NCBI GenBank assembly: GCA_030062745.1
Contig: CP099841.1
Coordinates: 33,844,368 to 33,908,367 of the forward strand
Direction: 5' to 3'
Length of the DNA stretch: 64,000 nt
Source of the DNA: Capitulum mitella
Lineage: Eukaryota; Arthropoda; Thecostraca; Pollicipedomorpha; Pollicipedidae
Of the stretch, positions 54,786 to 64,000 are shown piece by piece. Both the position numbers and the translations under genes were made by a program. The notes beneath the pieces are model-generated. The model was not told the DNA's origin, made no database searches, and saw nothing but the letters and a program-made list of their open reading frames with translations. The first letter of the stretch is position 1. Every line of letters begins with the position of its first letter.

Positions 54786-57700
54786 CTGGCGACGAAATCA
54801 GGAACTATTAGTACCTGTCGAGCCCGTGAAGACGCGACAGTATGTTTTTGTGTGGTATTTGGAACTGTTAAGATCAACCATTTTCTCTCGAAAATGTTTC
54901 CATGAAATATACTTCTTATCATAGACATTTGTACGGCCTATTACAGTTCTTTATGTTGTTCCCACCGAAAGTTTATTCAAGGCATCTCTCGCGTCAAAAA
55001 TACACACGATCGCACATATACACACCAATATCTGCACATGAACATATTTGCGTAAGGTCATATGTCATTTAACTACATGAACATATGTTTCAAATCAATG
55101 TGCTTATGTGTGAGAATATATGCGTTTATGCCTCTCGGTTCGTTTGAGTGGGTATTGATGTGTACTACGTAATGAGTTCTGCTGTGTTTGTGTATGTTTT
55201 TATGTTTGTGTTTGTGCCTGTGCACATGCATAGGCTTCTAGGCCTGTTTATATATTACGGAGTTAAACGAAGCATTTTAAACAGTTAACATTACATTGCT
55301 TTGCACTTAGCAACAGTTCACAGCGGATTTCGGTCAGAACTGACGAACGAGACAGAGACGCCACCTGGCGTTGAACTAGGGCGCCACCTACCTTCGCCAT
55401 TGCGAGACGAAACAGGCGCTCGAAGCTGAGCTTCTTCAGCACTCTCGGTATCCACACGTTCGAAAGAGTGACCTCCGGATCGCCGAAGGTCACGTTGCAG
55501 ATCAGGAGCTCGACCGCCAGTTTGCGGTCGTTGACGGAGTGGCCCAACTCGGCGCGGCTCACGGCTGGAATCAGCCGAGTGTGGTCATCAGATGACCTGA
55601 GCTGAGCAGAGGTTTTGTTAGAGATTAGACTATCCGAGCGAAGGAGTTTGGCTTGCGTATGCAGCAGATATCTCGCTTCGAGATTGCGATTGCCTGATTG
55701 CTATTTGTTGAATGTCTGCCGGCGGTGTTGTGACGTGTGAATACGAAAAAAAACGATAGGCCGGAACCTATCGTGATGGACCACGATGCAATGTTACCCG
55801 ACTGTCCAAGTGTTTAATAAATCACAACATCTTGTTTGACTGGTGGAGCATACGAACCATAGGACAAGGCCAAAGGCTTCAGCTAATTCCTTGCCGTTAA
55901 TCATAAAACATCACAGTCTCGCATACAATTGGTTGTAGAATGGCGAGCGTTGATCCAAAGGTATAACACAAAGCTTATGGCGTGCCTTTTAGATCGCTTA
56001 TTACCTATGGTGCTGGCAATGACCGCTTCGATGTCTCCATGACCATAGCTGGGAAAGGAGGTTCTGAGGGAGGGGACGTTCTCCTTTTTCAGGCCAGATA
56101 TTGAACCGGTGGCGTTGAAGTGTCCTGACAACCTGAAGGCGATACACAAACCATTAGTTTGCTGTAACAAAAAAATCGTTTCCTTCAGTCAGGTTTATTG
56201 CATTGAGAATGTGCCATCTGTAGTTATGAAAGCGTTTAACAGGAATCAAACATCAGTTTTGTAATGTAAGCGCCGTGCTGTATTTTTGTCAAATAACAAT
56301 GAAGAGCTTTACTTGTTTTGACCCTTCGGGAGCTTCAGATGACAGAACCATATGTGAGCAGCCAAAAAGCTAAGCATGCATCCACATGCACTCACATGTT
56401 TTTCAGTCGCAACATAGTCGTCAGACCCCGCAGTCTTTTGGCAACTGACCTGATTTCGGGGAACTCGAAGGTGACGTTCAAGGCCATCTCCTCCAGATCG
56501 CTGCTCATTTCCAGGATTTTCATGCTGTCCATGCCGCTCACCTGAGAATCAAATGTTCTGGTCACAAATTGCAGTTCTACTGCGTTTGAAAAAGTGTCGT
56601 GGTGAATGTGTAGGGAATCTTGCAAGACGTCAGCATTATCCAACAGGATCCAAGGCAGAAAGTAGGAAAAATGTTGTTGGTCGATGAGGCACAAAGGATT
56701 GTCTCGACGACGGATGTAGTCGTAAGCAATAGCCAACAAATAACACATTGCAACTTTCCGCTGAAGTTTCTGCTTTACTGTTACTTACACGAGAATCACA
56801 TCACCTAAAATCAATGGAAACCATTTTTGTCCGTATACTTTACAAAAAGCAACTGATTCACAAAAACATCTATTTTTGCCAACGGCATCGTCAACATTGA
56901 CTGAAAATGTAATTAAATCCTGTTCAATGTCCGCACTGAGGAGAAATCACAGACCTTCGTCCCTACATTTAGCGAGCCGGAGAGAAATACAGAAACAACG
57001 GGAACGAGTTTACTCAGGGCTGTTGCCACGCGGCCACCCCGAGTGATCCGCCACCACCGCGGCATTGTCAGCTCACCGTCAGGTTGGCGACGAGCGTGCT
57101 GACCATGTGCTGGCCGAGCCTGTACTTGACCTGGCGTGCCTTGAGGAACACCTGCTCCAGGGAGCGGTCCATGGTCCGGCTGATCAGGCCGGTCGGTCTG
57201 GCCAGCTGGGCGCGCACGCCCGTCCGGTACACGTCGTCCAGGCTCACCTCAGACGAGAGGCCAGTGCTCGGCGCTCCGTCCGGTGACACTGGGCAGATCA
57301 GCGGGTGAAGGCAGGTAATCAGCTACAGGGGGCAGTCAAAATATCTAGAGGCACTGGGAAACAGTGGCAGGGAAGGATAACGTCGTTCGATGAAACCAGC
57401 TAGCTTTTTACCAGGCATTTGCTAGTGTATCTAGAGCCACGTCATTCGTCGGGGGGGGGGCTATTTTTTACCCCCCTCCGTCTAACTACGTAACCTAATG
57501 GACCGATCGAAATGTCTTAGACTGTAAACGATAGCCCTCAGTGCGAACCCTTAGGGTGCTTAGGGTTACAGGATTACGTCACAGGTCAGGTAACACTGTA
57601 AAAACCAATGCTTTCACTCCTGAAGCCTGGTGGATATGCCAAAAGTCGGAAGCGTTATGTATTCCATGGAGTTGTTCTAAACCTTACAAAACTGTTGCCG

Positions 57701-59911
57701 AAAAAGGGTAAAGGAAAGGGCAAGGGGTCAATGCCACAAGTGAAGGTCAGCTTAAAGTTCAACACCAACTTTTTGATAGCAAATAGCTCCAAATGCCGCG
57801 AAACTGCTTCATGCACCAGTTATTGGCTAAAATAGAGGGTCACATGAAAAAGTACTTGCATTTTTATAATCAAATTTCTAGCGAATCTTTCAGCCCAAGC
57901 GGCACTTCAATGGACCGGTTCACACATTGTTGAGCTTTAACCTGTGCACGTTCCGTGACCTTGCATGACTTCCACCTGGACATTTTATAGAACGTGCGCT
58001 GCAGCTTCATTGAAAGGCACACAAGATTATGATCTGATATGCTGAATGGCTGGATGTCATTCGAGAAAAGTCGGGGAAGGGGGTTAATAAGCCCCCAGCT
58101 AATGGCGGGTTCCTTGGTTCAGCTTACTTTCTCGGACGACAGACTAATCACCGGAGGTGAAAAACATTCTCAGGGAACACGCAACTGGAATAAGCACCGG
58201 CCGTCAGTGCCAGACGCCCATTTTACCAAGATCGCTCTCGTCCGTAGAAGACTCCAAGGTTTCAGCGCTCCTGCCCTCTATCCGCGGTGGCTCCTGGCCC
58301 CCGGCTGACGGCGGCAGCGATGGCTGAGGAGTCGGGTCGGCCGCCGCCGGCTCCGCTGCGGGCTCGGAAGCCGTCGGCTGCGGCTCCGGCTCGCCCGCGG
58401 GCGCCGCGGGGACCACCGTGGGCCCGGCGCCGCCTGGTTCCGGCTCCGGCTCGGTCTCGGTCCGATCCGGCCGCGCCGCCTCCGTCGCCGGCGCCTCCGT
58501 CCCGGCCGCGGTCGTCGGCGCCGGCGCCTCCGTCGTCGCGGCCGACGTCGCCGACGCGACGGTGCTGCTATCCGGCGCGGCCTCTGGAGCGGTTTTATGC
58601 CCTGGGCTGATCGGCGCCGACGGCGATTCGTCCCCGCCGTCGGACGAGTCGACACCCTCTGAAGATTCCTCTCCGTCAGAGGAGGCAGAGCTCTCGGGAG
58701 GACCGAGAATCTCGAACCATCCGGCAGCCGACTGGGCCTCCTCCGACGTCTGCGACCGCTCTGGCAAGACGGTCGCCTCGGACTCTTCGTTGGACTCGGT
58801 CGCGACGGGCGCCTCAGCACCCTCGGTCGCCTCAGCCGCCTCGGTAGCCGCCTCGGCCGACTCGGTCGCCGCCTCAGTCGCCTCGGTAGCCTCGGTCGCC
58901 GCTCCGGCCGTTTCGGTCTCGTCGTCCAGTTTGTAGGACTGAAATTGACTGGATGTAGGCGGGAAGATGCGTGACTCAGGGTCGAACGGCACGGTGTAGT
59001 ACTCCCCCTCGTCGACGGCCAGAATCATCGTGCGCTCGGTGTCCGCTTCAGAGCTGGAAGTGCCGTCGTCGCCGTCTGGCTTCGGCGCCGGCTGCGGCGT
59101 CTTTCCCTCGGCGTCTGGAACGAACAGAATTCACCGCGCTGTTAGGCGGCGAGGGGATGGACTGGTACGGGGCGGCACCCGTCTGGCTTCGGCTCAGGTG
59201 AAAGTAGCCGAAAAATTATGTCGGCTTTTTATTGTTTGACTGCCAAATAGCGCTGGCTCCACTTGCAAATATGAATGTAACTTTTCAGGCAAATGTTCAA
59301 CACGCAAAATTAACCTAATGATGAACTGGTTTTGGCAGCTCGCCAAGGCTTATTTCGTGACAGTTGCAACAATCTTGCAATCGGAAAGGAGAACGATACT
59401 TCTGAACATGACAGGCGTTTTGCATACCGTGTTGAGCTTGCATGATTAATTGCATTTTCTTCAGGTCATTGGTCTAGAAAGACGCCCAACAAAGGGCCAG
59501 ATGCAATGCATTGCGATCGAGTCGAGTAGAGGCCGAGGTCGATTGCGGTCGAGGGCCAGAAATCTGTCTTTCCACCAGATTGTCTCCCGGTCCTTTTTTG
59601 TTGTCTTTTTTATTTAAGGTAGTATTTTGACAATACTCTAAAAAAATGGCAACTCATGTCGTAGAGTTTGCCAGTAGGCTACCAATATCTCACTAATAAG
59701 CTTTGTAAATACCGATGTGAAGCACGGTTTACCAGTAATCCATTTCCTTGCCCAACTTTTCCTACACAAACGGGGAACATGGCGGTGTTACATCGTACGA
59801 GACGTAAATTTACTTGCCACGAACATGTTTGTAAATTGCTTTTTCGATAACACATTTTTAAGGCTCGTGGACGGAGTCCGACACCATCAAAAAGGGTTGA
59901 TGGATTGTTTT

Positions 59912-59963
<52 letters not shown>

Positions 59964-61894
59964 AACATATCGAATTCCTAGGATAAATTTACGAGCCATC
60001 AAGTGAATGCAAACACAGTGTCTTAACTCCACATTTCAAAAATACCAAAAGGCCATGTTATAGTCAGCATTAGTGGTGCGTATTTAGAGTACTAATGATA
60101 TTAAGTAACTATTATGTTATTCCCATGAGCGTGTTAGCAACGATGTCAGGAAAAAATTGCCACAAGTGTTCATGTGGGTTAGCCGAGTGAGGTTTCAAAG
60201 CATGTGTGGAATACGTAAGTGCAGTGGAGGACCAAAATGTTGCAGTCACGGAGGTATGATAAGGCTTTGATTAAACTGTTCCGACTAATGGATCGAATGC
60301 CAATTTCTCTTCACTCGGAAGACTCGGCAAGGCTTGATTAGTGGGCTGGCAGCATAACGCGTACCTGCCTAGAGTCATGGCTGCCGGCGTGCCGGCTGGT
60401 GGCTTTGGCGTCTCGGGCTGGTCTGTGATGTTACGCGGGGGGACGGTCGGGTCGGGGACTTCCGCGTGGTCCGTGCGGCGCCGGCGAGTCGTTCTCCTGG
60501 GAAACTTCGGGACGCACATTCCCGCGGGGTGCCAGCGGCCGAAGAAACACCGCCTATCGACCTTAAGGTTGTACTTCGGTATGATTCGTTCGCGCAGAGC
60601 TGGGGGAAAGAGAAGCGCGTCACGTGGTCGCCGGGCGCTTTTGCGTCGTGCCCTTTTACGTCGTGACCTTTTCCGCTAAATTACGCCTGCGCGTGCTATG
60701 TCAACATAGGACCTGCCTATAGAAAGGTGGATAAGACAACATAAAACGAAAAAACGACGGGCTTGTGTTCGAAAGTATTTTTTTTTTATCAAAATTGTCT
60801 GCACCACAAATTTGGTTGTTTTACATGAAACATGGCGTGCTGCGTGGCAGTGTTTTTTCTAAGGCTCCAAAACTTCCAGGCTTAAGTAATACCTTGGCGT
60901 TACGTTACGACGTCTTGGAGGATTCTTTTTATGACCCTTTAAATAACAAAGGATCGATATAGACCAAAACGCCACGTTCAATGCCATATAATGGTCGTGT
61001 GGCAAGCTCAGAATCTCTCGTACAAAAGGAATATTCCGTAGCCGTTGCCAGATTATGATTCCGCTGTGTCAGTAGTCAATACTCACTGTGGCCTGGGCGA
61101 AGGAAGACTCATGGCAATTTGGGTCCAGAATGCTACACTTACAATAACTGATATTTCATCCGTGCTGCGTATTTTCAACAAACAGATACTTCCAAGACCA
61201 TGTCAGAACATCGAGCTATAACGCCGTTCTAAAGTGAATAGTGATTTTCAAGAGAAGGGACTGTAACTCAGGTTCGTCCTCAGCAACTCGACAAAATGCG
61301 AAATAAGAGTGAAAGGAACTATTTAAGCACATTCTCACCGAAGTAGTTGGTCTTTCAAATGTCAATGGCAGTTCCAAAATGAAGTGGCATGGCAGAATTT
61401 GGTTACTCTCAAACGGAAGTTGCTCGGGTGGCCGGGATTTCTTTATAAGATTTTGATATCGCTTCCATAAAATCCTGAAGACCTTAACGATGATGACGGA
61501 TGATGATTACGATGCCAACAACAAAAACACGGCCAACGCTTTAGGGTGTTCTCGTTTGGTTGTTGTGTGATCTGAAATGTTCCAGTCATGCATCATTCAA
61601 AATGGACGAAAACATTCTTTACACTAACTGGTGTTTCATTTCCCGTTCTTGACTGGGAGGGAAATGGACTGGAGGGAGCAAACTGTTCCAGTGACGCTTG
61701 GTGAAAGATTGCCGCATCCTGCGAGGGTTCGGCCCTATGAGCTTGTTCATCATCGACAGCTGTCCTTGTCAGCAACACGCGATTCATCCACTATGCATGA
61801 TTTCCTTACCTGGTGGGAACATGGTAAGATCCTGAGGACGCGCCAGCACCATGTTCACAGCCGCCCAGGGGGCGATGAAGAGATAGAATTTCAT
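54639..61894 (-). CDS. Secreted mucin-like protein with C-terminal TULIP/JHBP-type lipid-binding domain
   Basis: Exons (minus) are 61894-61810, 59114-58227, 57288-57077, 56541-56450, 56132-56005, 55564-55392 and 54785-54639. All junctions are GT/AG and phases agree, for 574 residues. A signal peptide (MKFYLFIAPWAAVNMVLA) leads into an acidic low-complexity region (about 29-324) rich in Glu, Ala, Thr, Ser and Pro with TEATEAATES-type repeats, then a folded domain at about 325-574. That domain has an amphipathic N-terminal helix, beta segments with F-EFPEIRLSGHFNATGSISGL, and a C-terminal helix pair. This order resembles juvenile-hormone-binding/takeout and mite group-7-allergen folds, which bind lipids extracellularly. 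There are four N-glycosylation sequons and only one cysteine, so the JHBP disulfides are missing. The family call is by pattern, not alignment. Confidence 0.8.
55392..55564 (-). CDS. TULIP-like gene exon: central strands and helix
   Basis: It encodes VSRAELGHSVNDRKLAVELL, then ICNVTFGDPEVTLSNVWIPR and VLKKLSFERLFRLAMAK; phase 1 in, 0 out, donor aag|gtaggt. It holds the protein's only cysteine of the domain. Confidence 0.9.
56005..56132 (-). CDS. TULIP-like gene exon: GHFNATGSISGL
   Basis: It encodes LSGHFNATGSISGLKKENVP, then SLRTSFPSYGHGDIEAVIAS and TI; phase 2 in, 1 out. The GxFxxxGxxxGL pattern is the one that recalls JHBP and mite group-7 proteins (Y.i.G.i.gL). Confidence 0.9.
56450..56541 (-). 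CDS. TULIP-like gene exon: beta strands
   Basis: It encodes VSGMDSMKILEMSSDLEEMA and LNVTFEFPEI; phase 0 in, 2 out. The donor is aatcag|gtcagt. An N-V-T sequon lies in a predicted strand. Confidence 0.9.
57077..57288 (-). CDS. TULIP-like gene exon: N-terminal helix of the domain
   Basis: Acceptor ctgatctgcccag, donor ctgacg|gtgagc; phase 1 in, 0 out. It encodes SPDGAPSTGLSSEVSLDDVY, then a TGLISRTMDRSLEQVFLKAR stretch and GQHMVSTLVANLT. The ISRTMDRSLEQVF helix is typical of the start of TULIP domains. Confidence 0.88.
57289..58226 (-). other. TULIP-like gene intron 2
   Basis: Contains two hairpin-type blocks, ggggggggg-ctatttttta-cccccc near 57450 and ggggg-ttaataag-ccccc near 58080, plus AGGTCA half-sites. 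This resembles the architecture of the TTAA MITEs, but no inverted ends or TTAA duplication were found. Confidence 0.5.
58227..59114 (-). CDS. TULIP-like gene exon: acidic mucin-like region
   Basis: The 888-bp exon starts after gttcgttccag and ends ctt|g|gtaaaa in phase 1. It opens with DAEGKTPQPAPKPDGDDGTS, then ILAVDEGEYYTVPFDPESRI, then long Glu/Ala/Thr and Pro/Glu repeats. It is strongly negatively charged and predicted to be unfolded; many Ser/Thr next to Pro could be O-glycosylated. Confidence 0.85.
59115..61809 (-). other. TULIP-like gene intron 1
   Basis: This 2.7 kb intron contains a (TA)n tract at 59918-59961 and a GC-rich patch at 60360-60660 with an exon-like segment that would not fit in phase. 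Confidence 0.8.
59918..59961. repeat. (TA)n microsatellite
   Basis: About 22 TA repeats. Confidence 0.98.
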
Positions 61895-61904
61895 TTCCGT
61901 GCCT
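61810..61904 (-). CDS. TULIP-like gene exon: start codon and signal peptide
   Basis: Acceptor cctctttacag, then a 10-bp 5' UTR, then ATG at 61894-61892. It encodes MKFYLFIAPWAAVNMVLA and RPQDLTMFPP, ending ccaccag|gtaagg in phase 1. At least one upstream non-coding exon is implied by the acceptor. Confidence 0.85.
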
Positions 61905-63019
61905 CTGTAAAGAGGTGAAAATCACCTGATTAGGTACTGGACTGCTGTTTTCATTGAGTAGCATCAACCGGTTATAAACGAAATCCCTGTGGACTGTGAT
62001 GTATTTTCCGTACCATTTTGGGTATGCGTAGGTGTCCAGACGGTCTAGCTTTTGCTTGAAGTAAATGAAGACGTAAAACAGCATTTAGCGACCAAAAAGC
62101 ATGCGACGTACAAGTGTACTGAAAACACACGCCATAACTGACCGGGTTGTATTTCTATCAAACCTACAGAGCGATGCGACAGTAATCGACGACATGCCCA
62201 CTGTTCTTCCAGATGTGCCGTGAAATATACGAACACGCGGGAAAGAAACCAATAAATATGAAAAGGCCGTGCGAAATATGAGATGGAATATAAAAATGTG
62301 TGGAATGAATATATGTAGAGGAAATATATGCCCTGAGAAATATATGTCCACGCCGTGACATATGGAAATACATTAGCTTGGAAGATCTTTACACCGATCA
62401 CCATTTTTTTAATGACGGTATAATGCAAGAAATTGTGAGATACGCAGCTGCAACGTGAGTAGGTTTTTTGATCGGTAAAGTAGAACAGACATATCTCCCA
62501 GAAGAGCAAGTCAGCCTTTCTTTTAACATTACAGGAAATGTCTGAGTCAAAAATTGATTCACTGAAAGCAAACAAATTGCACCGCGTGTGTGACTATAAT
62601 TTTGAGCATGGGACAATTTACAAAGACGCATACGCCCTTTTAGGCAGTTTTACGCAAGGCAATGCTGCATAATCCACGTACAACTTCATAACAATAGTTG
62701 TGGGTAATCAGTAATAACGGTAGTTTCTTGTTTGTCACAGCGATCGAATGACTACCTCGCTATCATGGTACTGTATATTGACTAAAAATGCTTCATTGAG
62801 AGCCCAGGCAACGTTCGGTAAAACCTTATTTGGGGACGGGTCAGTAGTCACGTGAGTTATTGTGCAGTCCTCTTGACCAATGCCACAAATACGCATTAAC
62901 AGAACGTCGCAACATTGTGGCGTGAGTGACATTGGCGGCTTTTGAGTACCGAGCGCTGCCATATCAGTTCTTAGTGGGCTCGTGAGTTACTCTGGAACCA
63001 TTTAGTATTTTTACACTTT
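61905..63019. other. Upstream of the TULIP-like gene
   Basis: AT-rich DNA expected to hold the promoter and non-coding first exon of the minus-strand gene. No motif is convincing. Confidence 0.5.
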
Positions 63020-63190
63020 TGTCGTAAATCAGAATCGGAACTGATTATCTTGAATTCAGGAGTGAATCATAATCGGGGACAAATGGCCGACTTATTGCCA
63101 TTCAATGATGATTGAACTGCGACTGAATCGATTCACTTTTTTCAAAACCGCTTTGAATCAGAATCAGAATCGATTGCCAGCTCAGCAAAT
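63020..63190. repeat. Degenerate GAATC/GATTC (GAATCGATTC) repeat, copy 2
   Basis: The same agaatcgga/gaatcgattc motif as at 40080-40435 occurs several times irregularly. Confidence 0.6.
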
Positions 63191-63429
63191 TACGCGGCGA
63201 ATTCATTCACCTGAAGTAAGTCAAACACAAGCTTGATCATCATCAATTTTCAGCACGGAAGTGGAAAACAAATGAAGCTCACAGGGTTCTGTTTACTATC
63301 GAAATTTATGACTGTAATTTGCGATCTGTGATTCAGCGTCTGGGTGTTTGATCTGCAGAGAGTCTTGCTCTGTTATCGCACGCCGAACCAGCCTGGTGAG
63401 CGGCTGACGTCTCAGGTCGTCTCTGAGGG

Positions 63430-63730
63430 ACGACAGTGCCCCGGCCACCCGCCTGACGTCTCACCTGCGCCGCTGGCTGCCGCGGCCGACCGGTCTCGCC
63501 TCCTGACCGAGCCGCCGGCGTCCGGGGGCTAACTGGCGCCGAGTCCCGGCCCGCGGGCCCCGGGCCCCGGCCGAAGACGAGCCCAGGTCGCCGGGGCTTG
63601 TTGACCGCCGGCGCTTCCTCCCGGCTGCTGACGCGGCCGCCGCGCCGCCGCCGTGCGGACGCAGCCGGACGCGGTGAGCGACGCGGCGGTACGGTGACGC
63701 CGCTGGACGCCGGCTCGGACCCGCGCCTGA
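63430..63730. other. GC-rich island
   Basis: A CpG-rich block with open frames on both strands and no recognised protein. It lies 1.5 kb upstream of the first coding exon of the minus-strand TULIP-like gene, so a promoter role is possible. Confidence 0.45.
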
Positions 63731-64000
63731 GCGGTGCGGCGCGTTCGTCTTGCGTCTGCCGGCCGACGCCTGGCGATTGTTTCGGCTCGGCATTGAAGCG
63801 TTTTGAGCAGTCCGCGATGAGACAGGCTGCTCCGAACCAAAGCTCTGATGTCATGGCTCGACCCCAAATCGGTCTCTGAGACCTGTCCGGCCTTCAGCGG
63901 CGACATTCTTCATGTTTAGTGCGCTGATACGCCAGATCATTCGGCAGAGAAGCAATGGAATTTAGAAATATCTTTGCGATAGCTCCGATTCCAGACCAGC

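Noticed and set aside
60365-60496. Exon-like minus-strand segment in TULIP-like intron 1 (RTTRRRRTDHAEVPDP frame)
   Set aside because: It has good splice sites, but the phase required by its neighbours would read a frame ending in a stop; the direct junction 61810/59114 is phase-perfect without it.

Overview
This window is animal nuclear DNA. Exons are short and bounded by GT...AG, microsatellites and minisatellites are abundant, and GC-rich islands alternate with AT-rich spacer. Gene content and repeat style suggest an invertebrate, most likely an arthropod and perhaps a crustacean. I cannot prove the species from sequence alone.

Three genes can be reconstructed exon by exon with consistent splice phases. 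(1) 2603-12889, plus strand: an R7-family regulator of G-protein signalling of the RGS9/RGS11 (EAT-16-like) type. The visible part runs from the end of the DEP-side module through the R7H region, GGL domain, RGS domain and a long proline-rich tail to a conserved CPWEN motif. The DEP exons must lie upstream of the window. (2) 25269-18961, minus strand: a complete noggin, the secreted BMP antagonist, in three coding exons (228 aa). It has a signal peptide, the N-terminal BMP-binding clip and all nine cysteines of the C-terminal knot. (3) 61894-54639, minus strand: a complete secreted protein (574 aa, seven coding exons). It has a signal peptide, a ~295-residue acidic Ser/Thr/Glu/Ala/Pro-rich mucin-like region and a C-terminal ~245-residue domain that looks like a TULIP/JHBP-type lipid-binding fold. 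These three genes are not obviously one pathway; RGS is intracellular signalling and the other two are secreted.

Layout: 1-2602 RGS upstream intron or leader; 2603-12889 RGS; 12890-18960 spacer with a 36-bp E-box minisatellite, a GC island and (TA)n; 18961-25269 noggin, whose first intron holds a decayed Tc1/mariner-type transposon and a TTAA-flanked piggyBac-like MITE; 25270-54638 a ~29 kb gene-poor stretch with AP-1, CRE, 26-bp, 40-bp and 36-bp repeat arrays, two more TTAA-flanked MITEs, tRNA-derived SINE relics, a small retroelement fossil and a few unassigned exon-like segments; 54639-61894 the TULIP-like gene; 61905-64000 spacer ending in a GC island.

The most interesting points are a spliced RGS C-terminus ending in a class-I PDZ ligand (PTWV), a tandem array with a cAMP-response element in each ~81-bp unit, an AP-1 cluster 1.4 kb upstream of noggin, and TTAA MITEs carrying arrays of nuclear-receptor half-sites, one copy of which sits inside noggin intron 1. 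No wholly new multi-gene system is evident.
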